This document shows, piece after piece, positions 26,226-35,293 of a DNA stretch of 64,000 bases. The notes below the pieces were generated by a model. It searched no databases, was not told where the DNA came from, and saw only the letters and a program-made list of their open reading frames with translations. Origin of the DNA: Planktomarina sp. (GTDB lineage: Bacteria > Pseudomonadota > Alphaproteobacteria > Rhodobacterales > Rhodobacteraceae). How positions within the stretch are numbered: the stretch's first letter is position 1; the number at the start of each line of letters is the position of its first letter. Location: NCBI GenBank assembly GCA_020630595.1, contig JAHDBC010000005.1, positions 1 to 64,000 of the forward strand, in the 5' to 3' direction. Position numbers and translations under genes: made by a program.

Positions 26226-27379
26226 TAGCGGCGCTCTCCTGATCCCAGTGGTGTGTTGGGGGTGGCGGCTGGCACGCGGCCATATGCGTGGGGCAATGAC
26301 ACAGTGTTCAGATGCGGCATCACCTTTTCCCCAAAGTGTATGCATTCATCAATGTGCGGATAGCCCGAAAAGATAAAGGACCGAATGCCCATCTTTTGGT
26401 AATTTTCGATCTTGGACATGACCTGATCCACAGACCCGACCAAAGCCGCCCCGCACCCGGATCGCGCCCGGCCCACGCCCGTCCACAAACCCGGTTCGAC
26501 GTAGCCGAATTTGTCGGCCAGTTCGCGTGCCTTGGCCTGATGCGCCACGCCCAAGGATATGGAATCATGCGCCCGGTCGCGGATCAGTTTGCCGTATTCA
26601 TCATCCAGTTTGGACACGATGTAATCGGCATAGTCGCGCGCTTCGGCTTCTGTGTCGCGCACGATCATATGAACCCGCAGGCCATAATCCAGCGTGCGGT
26701 TGTACCGTTCGGCCACCGCGTTCACGTCTTTCATTCGCTGGGCTATGTTTTCTTCGGGTTCGGGCCACATCAGGTAAACGTCACAGTGTTGCCCACACAA
26801 TTCCAACGCCGCAGGGGAATACCCCCCAAAATACAACAGTGGTCCGCCGGTCTGGTAGGGTGTGGCGGGGGCTGTGGTCAAATTCTTGAACTGATAGACT
26901 TCGCCGTCAAAGTTGATTTCGTCTTGGGTCCAGGCCTGTTTCAGAATTTCAACCACTTCGCGGCTGCGCTGATACCGGAACCCGCTTTCGGCCACTTCGC
27001 CCGGAAAATCCGATGAGATGATGTTGACCGTCAAACGCCCCTGCAACATGTGATCCAGCGTCGCGATGGTGCGCGCCAGCATGATGGGCTGCATTTCCCC
27101 GCAGCGCACGGCGGCCAGCATGTTGATCTTTTCTGTCAGGGGCGCGCACCCCGCGACAAACGACAGCGTGTCTTGCCCCACCTGATACGATGATGGGCAC
27201 AGAATATTGCGAAATCCCTGTTGTTCAGCTGTCAGCAGAATGTCGCGGCAGTGGGCCCATGATGACCGCAAATCCCCATCCGGCACACCCAGAAACTGAT
27301 AATCATCAGAACACAGGGCCGAAAACCACGAAACCTCTGCACCTTTCAGGTCCGGGGATGTGATGGGGACAATCGTCAC
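26225..27379 (-). CDS. LLM class flavin-dependent monooxygenase
   Basis: SsuD-like fold: LTVNIISSDFPGEVAESGFRYQRSREVVEILKQAW; GTG start chosen by AAGGAAG RBS. Confidence 0.88.
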   Translation of the reverse strand: MTIVPITSPDLKGAEVSWFSALCSDDYQFLGVPDGDLRSSWAHCRDILLTAEQQGFRNILCPSSYQVGQDTLSFVAGCAPLTEKINMLAAVRCGEMQPIMLARTIATLDHMLQGRLTVNIISSDFPGEVAESGFRYQRSREVVEILKQAWTQDEINFDGEVYQFKNLTTAPATPYQTGGPLLYFGGYSPAALELCGQHCDVYLMWPEPEENIAQRMKDVNAVAERYNRTLDYGLRVHMIVRDTEAEARDYADYIVSKLDDEYGKLIRDRAHDSISLGVAHQAKARELADKFGYVEPGLWTGVGRARSGCGAALVGSVDQVMSKIENYQKMGIRSFIFSGYPHIDECIHFGEKVMPHLNTVSLPHAYGRVPAATPNTPLGSGERR

Positions 27380-27466
27380 GCGAATCTTCCTTTGCCGGTC
27401 ATTTCTTCCTTGCCTATCAGGGGAAATGCATTGCATCAATCCTGTATCAATTTTGTGAAGGCCCAA

Positions 27467-28114
27467 ATGTCGACCGCTGGTGCATTGCCCAAATACATCG
27501 CCATCGCAGAAGCGCTGGCCCGCGATATCGGGGCCGGGCGGTTTGCGGTAGGTCAACGCCTGCCCGGGGAACGGGACATGGCGCGCACCTATGATGTGTC
27601 GGTCGGCACGCTGCGCCATGCGTTGGGCGAATTGCAATCGCGCGGCATGCTGCGCCGGGTGCAAGGGTCCGGAAATTATGTGGCCAAGGCCGCCGATGAA
27701 CAGGCCGTTTATGCGTTTTTCCGGCTGGAAAAGCCGGACGGGGGTGGCTTGCCAACCGCACAGGTGTTGGCGGTGACCCGGAACCCTTGGGTGATCCGGC
27801 GGGTGCGGCTGTTAGACGGTGTGCCGGTCGCGTTGGAAGAAATTATCGTTCTGCTGGGCGCTGATGTTGATCTGGCCCGGTTGGATCTGTCAGATTCGCT
27901 GTATCTGACGTATCGCCAGCAATTGGGCGTGCTGATCACATCGGCAGAGGATCAGGTGACCGTGGGGCGATGGCCGGATTGGGGCCCTGATCTGGGGGAA
28001 GGACCCTGTGGTTTGGTACATCGCCGCGCCTTTGCGCGTGATGGAACACTGGCCGAACAATCAACAACTTGGTACGCGCCCGACCGGGCCGTTTACACAA
28101 ACCGCTTCACCTAA
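27467..28114 (+). CDS. GntR family (HutC/UTRA) transcriptional regulator
   Basis: GRFAVGQRLPGERDMARTYDVSVGTLRHALGELQSRGMLRRVQGSGNYV wHTH plus UTRA-like C-terminus. Confidence 0.9.
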   Translation: MSTAGALPKYIAIAEALARDIGAGRFAVGQRLPGERDMARTYDVSVGTLRHALGELQSRGMLRRVQGSGNYVAKAADEQAVYAFFRLEKPDGGGLPTAQVLAVTRNPWVIRRVRLLDGVPVALEEIIVLLGADVDLARLDLSDSLYLTYRQQLGVLITSAEDQVTVGRWPDWGPDLGEGPCGLVHRRAFARDGTLAEQSTTWYAPDRAVYTNRFT

Positions 28115-28127
28115 GATGGGACAGACT

Positions 28128-29201
28128 ATGAAATACGGCGTGGTTGGCTGTGGCATGATGGGCATCGAACATATCCAAAACATTGCGCTTTTGGAGGGCG
28201 CAGATGTCACTGCCGTTTATGATCCGGTTGCGGATCTGGCGCAGCATGCGGCAAACATTGCCGGTGGCGCGCATATTTGCGAAAGCCTGCGCGATCTGGT
28301 CGAACGGGTGGATGCGGTGGTGATCGTGTCGCCCAATTTTGTGCATGTCGATCAGCTGATGGAAATTGCCACGATCCGCCATATTCCGATCCTGTGTGAA
28401 AAGCCGCTTTATACCCGTGCCGAAGGCGCCCCCCGCATCGCAGATTTCGCGCAGCGCTACACGGCACCGGTGTGGGTTGCGATGGAATATCGCTATATGC
28501 CCCCGGTTGCGGCTTTGATCGAACAGGTGCAGGCGGCAACCGGTGGGATCAATATGCTGACCATCCGCGAACACCGGTTCCCGTTTTTGCCAAAGATTGG
28601 AAACTGGAACCGGTTCAATCGCTATACGGGCGGCACGCTGGTGGAAAAATGCTGCCATTTCTTTGATCTGATGCGCTTGATCATGGGATCAGAGGCAGTA
28701 TCGGTCATGGCCAGCGCAGGGCAATCGGTGAACCACACCGGGGAAAGCTATATGGGTGAAGTGCCCGATATCTGGGACAACGGCTATGTGATCGTAAATT
28801 TCGAAAACGGATCGCGGGCCATGCTGGAACTGTGCATGTTTGCCGAAGGATCACGGTTTCAGGAAGAAATTCATGCCGTTGGCCGCGAAGGCAAGATTGA
28901 ATGCCATGTGCCCGGACCCGGCCGGTTCTGGCCATCTGATCTGGGTGATCCGCCAACCGCGGAACTGATCATCAGCCCACGCAGCCCCAAAGGCCCCCGT
29001 CTGGTGGAAATCCCGGTGGACCCGAAATTGCTGGCGGCGGGGGATCACAACGGATCGACCTTTTATCAGCATGAACGGTTCTTGCGGGCGGCAACAGGGG
29101 CGGGGCCGGTGGAAGTCACACTGGATGATGGGGCCAAGGCTGTCGCCATCGGGTTGGCCGCGCAGGAAAGTGCCGCCACGGGGCAAGCCGTGCTGCTGTA
29201 A
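28128..29201 (+). CDS. Gfo/Idh/MocA family oxidoreductase
   Basis: MKYGVVGCGMMGIEHIQNI Rossmann motif, ILCEKPLYT. Confidence 0.93.
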   Translation: MKYGVVGCGMMGIEHIQNIALLEGADVTAVYDPVADLAQHAANIAGGAHICESLRDLVERVDAVVIVSPNFVHVDQLMEIATIRHIPILCEKPLYTRAEGAPRIADFAQRYTAPVWVAMEYRYMPPVAALIEQVQAATGGINMLTIREHRFPFLPKIGNWNRFNRYTGGTLVEKCCHFFDLMRLIMGSEAVSVMASAGQSVNHTGESYMGEVPDIWDNGYVIVNFENGSRAMLELCMFAEGSRFQEEIHAVGREGKIECHVPGPGRFWPSDLGDPPTAELIISPRSPKGPRLVEIPVDPKLLAAGDHNGSTFYQHERFLRAATGAGPVEVTLDDGAKAVAIGLAAQESAATGQAVLL

Positions 29202-29215
29202 CCCCGGTGGGCTGG

Positions 29216-29734
29216 TCAGCCGGTTTTGGGGCAGCTTCGCGCCTCTAACGCGACGCGGCGATGGGCCAGGCTTTCTTTGGGAATGTTGGTCAGGGGAACG
29301 GCTTCGCCGCGCCCTGTCACCGAAATATCCGGGGCCATAATACCCATCTGTCGGATCAGGAATTCTGCAACCACTTGCGCCCGCAGATACGACAGGTGCA
29401 GATTGACATCTTCCGGCCCAACCGGGTCCGTGTGCCCAACCAGACGCAAGCATGTTTGCGCCAGATCAGGATGCAACAGCGCATTTGACAACGCAATCAG
29501 CTGATCTTTGGCGGCGGCGTCCAATTTTGCCCCGCCACCGGGAAAGAACACATGGCTGGCCCGGACCGACGGCGAAAGCCCAAGAATATCTGCAATCGGC
29601 GGACAGGCCAGTGGCCGGTCAATCGCGGTTGCAGCGCAATCGGGGTGCGTGGTGTCCAACGCGCCCAGCGGCGTTCCAAGGATCGTCACGGTTGTCGTGC
29701 ACAGCCCCAAAATCAAAAGTTTCAGCTTTGTCAT
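29216..29734 (-). CDS. OmpA family protein
   Basis: Signal peptide; OmpA-like C-terminus (RLVGHTDPVGPEDVNLHLSYLRAQVVAEFLI...ISVTGRGEAVP). Confidence 0.85.
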   Translation of the reverse strand: MTKLKLLILGLCTTTVTILGTPLGALDTTHPDCAATAIDRPLACPPIADILGLSPSVRASHVFFPGGGAKLDAAAKDQLIALSNALLHPDLAQTCLRLVGHTDPVGPEDVNLHLSYLRAQVVAEFLIRQMGIMAPDISVTGRGEAVPLTNIPKESLAHRRVALEARSCPKTG

Positions 29735-29790
29735 GTCGTCCCCCAAACGCCAACGTCATGCGCACCGTGATAGCGCCCAGTCTTTAAAAA

Positions 29791-29835
29791 AGTGCTGACA
29801 AAAAAACCGTCAGGCGTTCACGCTTTTTTCAGCAC
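29791..29835. promoter_or_regulatory. interrupted inverted repeat in divergent promoter
   Basis: GTGCTG(ac)AAAAAA ... TTTTTTCAGCAC. Confidence 0.4.
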
Positions 29836-29876
29836 AACCGCCCATGGTCTGCATCGATATTGTTCATGGGGGACGC

Positions 29877-31001
29877 ATGGCGAAAGCGCGGATGATATGG
29901 CTGGACGGACTGCGTCTGCTGGCCGGGGTTTCGATGGTGGGGTTGCACGCGACGTCTGACGCGCAGGGCCTGCCATGGGTAGATTATGATGTTTCAGATC
30001 GATGGGGGCCGCTGTTCATTCGGACCGTCCTGTACGTGGCGCGGACCGAATTGTTTTTGATCATTTCGCTGTTTTTGCTGTTGCTGTCGCTGGACAAACG
30101 CCCGCGCGGGTATCAGGCCACAATCGCAGAACAGGCGCGTCGGTTGTTGGTGCCTTTCGTATTTTGGACCGTGTTTTTCGCGTTCTACAACCTGATAAAG
30201 GCCAATGCGTTTCAGTATGGGCCGTGGGCGGTAACCCAGCTGATGACACCCCGTGTTTGGCTGGAATATCTGCTGTTGGGAACATCGAAATACCACATGC
30301 ATTTTCTGCCGACGCTGTTCGGGCTGATCCTGTTTTATCCGTTGTTTTTGCTGGCAAAATCAAAGCCGTGGCTTGGTGTTTTGGTTCTTGCGGCACTGGT
30401 GTGCAAACGGGAAATCGACGGGTTTATCTGGGCCAATTATTACGACAGCGACGCGTTGGCATGGGCCTTGCGGGCCACGAAAATCGTCACCTATTGCGGC
30501 TATGGCATGGTGGCGGGGGCGGCGGTATCGCTGTGGCAGAACGGCTTTCAGGGGCAGCGTCTGTTTTTGGCCTGCGCCGTGGTCGGATGTGGGCTGTTTG
30601 CGATCAAGATTCACGCCATGGCGTTGACCGCACATTCGGGTGCGTGGCCCTTTCAGTATACACCGGGGTATTGGGCTGATTTCTTGATGCCTGCGGTTTT
30701 GTTTTTGGGGGTTATGGCCGTGTCAGCGGCGCGGTGGCCGTCGGTTCTTTCGCGCCTCGCGCCCTATTCGTTTGGCATATACCTGTGCCACCCGATCTTT
30801 CTGGATTTGGCGGAAATCGGATTGCGGGATGTGGCATGGTCGCCCACTGCGATTGTGGTGACCAAGATCGCATTTGCAGTGGTTTTGACATCCATTCTGG
30901 TGCGTGCCCTGTCGCGCAGCGCGGTTCTGGGCTGGACCGTCGGGTTGGGCCCGTTGCCACGCATGACATTCCTGAAAACAAAAGGGGCAAATCAATGTTG
31001 A
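29877..31001 (+). CDS. acyltransferase 3 family membrane protein
   Basis: MIWLDGLRLLAGVSMVGLHAT, multi-TM, FGIYLCHPIFLDL. Confidence 0.85.
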   Translation: MAKARMIWLDGLRLLAGVSMVGLHATSDAQGLPWVDYDVSDRWGPLFIRTVLYVARTELFLIISLFLLLLSLDKRPRGYQATIAEQARRLLVPFVFWTVFFAFYNLIKANAFQYGPWAVTQLMTPRVWLEYLLLGTSKYHMHFLPTLFGLILFYPLFLLAKSKPWLGVLVLAALVCKREIDGFIWANYYDSDALAWALRATKIVTYCGYGMVAGAAVSLWQNGFQGQRLFLACAVVGCGLFAIKIHAMALTAHSGAWPFQYTPGYWADFLMPAVLFLGVMAVSAARWPSVLSRLAPYSFGIYLCHPIFLDLAEIGLRDVAWSPTAIVVTKIAFAVVLTSILVRALSRSAVLGWTVGLGPLPRMTFLKTKGANQC

Positions 31002-32230
31002 TCCGTGTTGATGATATTTTGGACCTGCCCGCATTCCGATTGCGGCGCCGGTTGCCGGGGCAGGGACTGACGTCTGTCATTTCAACCTTGCCGCGCGTGT
31101 TGGAAGGATCGGATTGCACGGGCGCGATCTTGATGCTGGATCAGTTGCGGGCCTTTCGCCAAAGCGAAGCCCTCGCATTGACAGAGGCGATTCTGGCGAC
31201 TGGTGGCCGTGGCATATCCGCTATTGTTGCGGATGGCGCAGTGGCCGCCGCGCTGACCCGCGCTGGTTTGGGGCAGTTTGCGCAGATCGTTTCGACGGTG
31301 GATGGGCTGTGCGATCAGCCGCCCAACGGATCCTTATCCCATCATGCGGCCGTCATGTTTTGTGACCGACGGGTCCCCTTTTTGGGGCCGATGGCACAGC
31401 TGGACCCCCATGATCTTGCCGATCCCACTGGCAGCACCCCGTGGCTTGATACGCTGCGGACCCTTGCCCAGACCGGCATCACGCAGGTACAGATCGTGAT
31501 CCGCCCGGATCAGGAATGCTATGTCCCTGCGTTGCGCAGGCTTTGCCCGCGCGGTGTGCATCTTCGATTTGTTTTGGCGGAACATGGGCCGCTTCAGGCG
31601 GTCAGCCGGATCAGCGACAATGGACTGGGTCATGCCGGTCCAACGGTGTTGATCGACGGGTGGGCGGATGCGTCGCCGCGGTGTCTAACGGCATTGGCAT
31701 TGCGCCATGATCCTGACCGGCTGACGCATTTGCAATCTGGCGGGAAAGATCAGGATGCCCGGGGGATCAGCATCGTGTCACCCGGCATGGTCGGTGCAAT
31801 TTGTTACGATAACACACCATGGCATTTGGGCGTGCAATTGGCGCGTCACCGCAATCTGATCGCCGTGCCAGATATCAACTTTGCCCCGCTGGATCGCGGC
31901 AGCCTGACGGGGGCATGCGCGGTTCTGACTCGACAGGTTTCTGGCCAATCCCAGGTGCATGGGACCGCCCGCGTGTCGCGCCGTGCAAACGTCAATCAGG
32001 GGTGTTGGATTGGGGCCAACTGCCGCATCGATGCGGACGCCCATCTGGAAAACGTGGTGTTGTTGCCAGGAACACAGGTCGCTGCAGGCACATGGTTGTC
32101 CGACATGGTGGTTGGCCCCGATTGGGCGGTTGATCTGAAATACGCTTGGGCCACGCCGCTAAACCTGTCTGCGGCGGACGGTTGCAAGCCCATCGCACAA
32201 GTGGCCCAACAGCTTGGCAAAATTGCATGA
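30995..32230 (+). CDS. nucleotidyltransferase-like protein with C-terminal left-handed beta-helix; possible N-terminal STAS-like domain
   Basis: C-terminal hexapeptide-type repeats (GTARVSRRANVNQGCWIGANCRIDADAHLENVVLLPGTQVAAGTWLSDMVVG); middle region resembles a degenerate NTP-transferase. Confidence 0.6.
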   Translation: MLIRVDDILDLPAFRLRRRLPGQGLTSVISTLPRVLEGSDCTGAILMLDQLRAFRQSEALALTEAILATGGRGISAIVADGAVAAALTRAGLGQFAQIVSTVDGLCDQPPNGSLSHHAAVMFCDRRVPFLGPMAQLDPHDLADPTGSTPWLDTLRTLAQTGITQVQIVIRPDQECYVPALRRLCPRGVHLRFVLAEHGPLQAVSRISDNGLGHAGPTVLIDGWADASPRCLTALALRHDPDRLTHLQSGGKDQDARGISIVSPGMVGAICYDNTPWHLGVQLARHRNLIAVPDINFAPLDRGSLTGACAVLTRQVSGQSQVHGTARVSRRANVNQGCWIGANCRIDADAHLENVVLLPGTQVAAGTWLSDMVVGPDWAVDLKYAWATPLNLSAADGCKPIAQVAQQLGKIA

Positions 32231-32249
32231 TCAAGGGAACTGAAACTTC

Positions 32250-33911
32250 GTGACTGTCCAATATTACAAGGCTTTTGAAGACCGTCGCCCGCCACAGCCG
32301 CGGACATTGTCACCCCTGCGGCAGGGCCTTTGGCAGTTCTTGGCAAGCTGGATGCTGGGACTTGCCGCTTGGTATTTCCTGTGGCGTTGGACACAATCCC
32401 TGAACCCCGATGCAATGGTGTTTTCCATTGTGATCGCCACGGCAGAAACGCTGTTTTTGGTCGGTATGATCTTATATCTTTATGATACTTGGTCAGAACC
32501 GCCGTTGCCAGAAATCGTGGACCCTGATCCGCTGAAGGCGGGCGGTCGAACGGTGGATGTTTTCATCACAACCTATGACGAACCCTATGAAATGGTCGAA
32601 GACAGCATCCGGGATGCGCGTGCGCTGATTGTCCCAGTCGGCTGGTCGTGCAGGGTCCATGTGTTGGACGATGGCGATCGCCCGACATTCCGTCATCTGG
32701 CGGACCTGCACGGGGCGATGTATCATCGCCGCGACACGAACACAGGGTTCAAAGCCGGCAATCTAAAGAACGCGCTGTTGCATACAGATGGTGATTTCAT
32801 CGTCATCGCCGATGCCGACACGCGATTGTTTCCGCAGTTTTTGCAACGAACCTTGGGCCATTTTCATGATCCGACGGTCGCATGGGTTCAGACGCCCCAT
32901 TGGTTTTATGATGTGCCCGAACCGCCGAAACAGCGCAATTGGCTGCAACGGACCTTTGGTTTGGGCCATGATCCGTTTCTGGTCGATCCGTCGCTGTTTT
33001 TTGATGTGATCCTGCGCCGCCGGGATCGCCACGGCGCATCCTTTTGTTGTGGGGCCGGGTCTGTGCACCGCCGCGAAGCCATTTGCGCCGCCGCGCTTGC
33101 GGATCCTTCGCCAGCCGCCCTTGGGGCAGGCACGCAACCGTTCATTTTTCACGTGTCCGAAGACATTCACACGTCCATCCGACTGCATGCAGGGGCAGGG
33201 GGCAGATGGCGGTCCGTGTATCACCCATGGGTCGAAGCACGTATGCTGTCGCCGTGGAGTTTGGATGCATGGGCCGCACAAAAGCTGAAATATGCAGGCG
33301 GCACCTTCGATATCTTTCTGAACCACAAAGCGCCGTGGCGGCGCGGCATGCCATGGAAAATACGGATGCACTATCTGACCACCATCTGGTCGTACCTAAG
33401 TGTCTTTCCGATGCTTGTGTTGTTTTTCGCACCCGTCTTTACACTGTTCACGGCGATTGCACCGGTTGCGGCCTATTCATCGGAATTCTTCATCCGCCTG
33501 TTGCCGATGGCGATCATGGCAGAACTGGCCCTTATGATAGGAAGCAAAGGGTACGATATTCAGGCTGCACGCACTTTGAACATTGCAACGGCCCCTTATG
33601 TGCTGCGCGGCTTTTTTCAGGCCCTGACGCGGCGCAAGATCGGGTTCCGCCCGACCCCGAAAACACTGAAATCCGGATCAGAATTTCGGTTTGTCAGCTG
33701 GCAAATCGTGGCGCTGATCGTGTTTGGCGCCGCAGCCGTTCATGGCGTTGGGCAATATCTGTCCGGAAACACCGCATATACGCTGGGTCTTCTGACCGTG
33801 AACGGGTTTTGGGTCCTTTACAACATGTCAGTTCTTTGGCGCGTCGTGCGTCTGGGAAGTTGGCAGCCTGATGTTTCTCATTCCGACGCTGGAGGCGCCG
33901 AATATGTCTAA
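32250..33911 (+). CDS. BcsA-like glycosyltransferase family 2 membrane protein
   Basis: VDVFITTYDEPYEMVEDSIRDA, VLDDGDRPT, ADADTRLFPQFLQRTLGHF, VQTPHWFYD, SEDIHTSIRLHA; multiple TM helices. Confidence 0.92.
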   Translation: MTVQYYKAFEDRRPPQPRTLSPLRQGLWQFLASWMLGLAAWYFLWRWTQSLNPDAMVFSIVIATAETLFLVGMILYLYDTWSEPPLPEIVDPDPLKAGGRTVDVFITTYDEPYEMVEDSIRDARALIVPVGWSCRVHVLDDGDRPTFRHLADLHGAMYHRRDTNTGFKAGNLKNALLHTDGDFIVIADADTRLFPQFLQRTLGHFHDPTVAWVQTPHWFYDVPEPPKQRNWLQRTFGLGHDPFLVDPSLFFDVILRRRDRHGASFCCGAGSVHRREAICAAALADPSPAALGAGTQPFIFHVSEDIHTSIRLHAGAGGRWRSVYHPWVEARMLSPWSLDAWAAQKLKYAGGTFDIFLNHKAPWRRGMPWKIRMHYLTTIWSYLSVFPMLVLFFAPVFTLFTAIAPVAAYSSEFFIRLLPMAIMAELALMIGSKGYDIQAARTLNIATAPYVLRGFFQALTRRKIGFRPTPKTLKSGSEFRFVSWQIVALIVFGAAAVHGVGQYLSGNTAYTLGLLTVNGFWVLYNMSVLWRVVRLGSWQPDVSHSDAGGAEYV

Positions 33912-35214
33912 TAGTCTTTCCCTGAAATCGCTGTGGTTCATGGGCGGCCTTCTTGCTGCTGCTGGAACGGCGACGTGGCTGGATGGTGCGACGATCCGCC
34001 TGGCCGACCCATTGGCGGGCCGCGTGGATTTTCAGGAACCGCTTTACGCCTTGGCCGATCACCGTCCGCTGACCTACAAGGAACAGCAGGCTGCACAAAT
34101 TGCCTGGGACTTCATCGAAAAGAACACACAGCCCGAAACCGGTTGGGTCAATTCGGTGGCATGGTTTCCATCCAGCACGCTGTGGGATCAGGGATCCTAT
34201 CTGATGGCCCTTGTGTCGGCGGATGTGCTGGACATCATCGACGACGCAGAATTTGACGACCGCGCAACCCTGTTTCTGGAAAGCCTTGCCCGCATTGAAT
34301 TGATCGACGGCGTGCTGCCAAACAAGGTGTACAACACACAGACCCTGCAAATGACGGACTATGCCGATACGCCCACGCCAGACGGCATCGGGTGGTCGGC
34401 CCTGGATATTGCGCGGCTTTTGCTGTCGTTGCGTATTCTGGAACGGCATGCCCCGCATCTGGGACCGCAAATTCGCCAAACGCTTGTCAGCTGGGATCTG
34501 GATGCCGTTGCCGTCGAAGGTGAACTGGTCGGCACCAGCCTGCGGAATGGGGAACTTGTTGCGTTGCAAGAAGGGCGGATAGGGTATGAACAATACGGTG
34601 CGCGTGCGGCCGCCATGTGGGGGCTAGACGTATCGATGGCCCTTTCGTCGCGCCGTGTGCTGGGCTGGCGCACGATTAATGGTGCTGATGTGCCTGTCGA
34701 TCTGCGCAGTGCTGCGCGGTATCAAACGATCAATCCCACATCATCGGAACCCTATGTTCTGATGGGGTTGGAAATGGGGTTCGATGCGGAAAGCCGGGCG
34801 CTGGCCGAACAGGTTTTGGCCGCACAGGAAGCGCGCTTTGATGCATCGGGTCACATGACCATCGTATCCGAAGACCATTTGGACGACGCGCCCCATTTTG
34901 CCTATGCGTCCGTGTTTTCAAACGCGCGAAACTGGGCTGTCGTGGATGCGGACGGGGGGCAACACCCTGATATGCGCACGCAAAGCACCAAAGCAAGTTT
35001 TGGGTGGGATGCCTTGTTTGACACCCCCTTCACCAACCATTCCGTCGCGCGTGTCTCTGGGTTGGGGCGTTCTGGGATCGGCTGGTACGCAGGGATTTAT
35101 GAAAAGACCGGCGCACGCAACAAAGCACTGGCGTTGAACACAAACGCCGTGATCCTGACCGCGCTGCATTACCGTGTGCACGGCCCGTTGTGGAATATTC
35201 ACGGGTCTGATTGA
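33904..35214 (+). CDS. DUF3131 domain-containing protein, paralog 1
   Basis: AWDFIEKNTQPETGWVNSVAWFPSSTLWDQGSYLMAL...LPNKVYNTQTLQMTDY; close relative of 36895-38583. Confidence 0.88.
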   Translation: MSNSLSLKSLWFMGGLLAAAGTATWLDGATIRLADPLAGRVDFQEPLYALADHRPLTYKEQQAAQIAWDFIEKNTQPETGWVNSVAWFPSSTLWDQGSYLMALVSADVLDIIDDAEFDDRATLFLESLARIELIDGVLPNKVYNTQTLQMTDYADTPTPDGIGWSALDIARLLLSLRILERHAPHLGPQIRQTLVSWDLDAVAVEGELVGTSLRNGELVALQEGRIGYEQYGARAAAMWGLDVSMALSSRRVLGWRTINGADVPVDLRSAARYQTINPTSSEPYVLMGLEMGFDAESRALAEQVLAAQEARFDASGHMTIVSEDHLDDAPHFAYASVFSNARNWAVVDADGGQHPDMRTQSTKASFGWDALFDTPFTNHSVARVSGLGRSGIGWYAGIYEKTGARNKALALNTNAVILTALHYRVHGPLWNIHGSD

Positions 35215-35238
35215 TCTGGATCAAACAACCACTCACGA

Positions 35239-35276
35239 AAAAGGCCAGCGATCTTTCGATCGCTGGCCTTTTCTTT
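35239..35276. terminator. bidirectional terminator between convergent genes
   Basis: AAAAGGCCAGCGATC-tttc-GATCGCTGGCCTTTT perfect 15-bp stem. Confidence 0.9.
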
Positions 35277-35293
35277 GTGCCTTGTCTGCCCCG

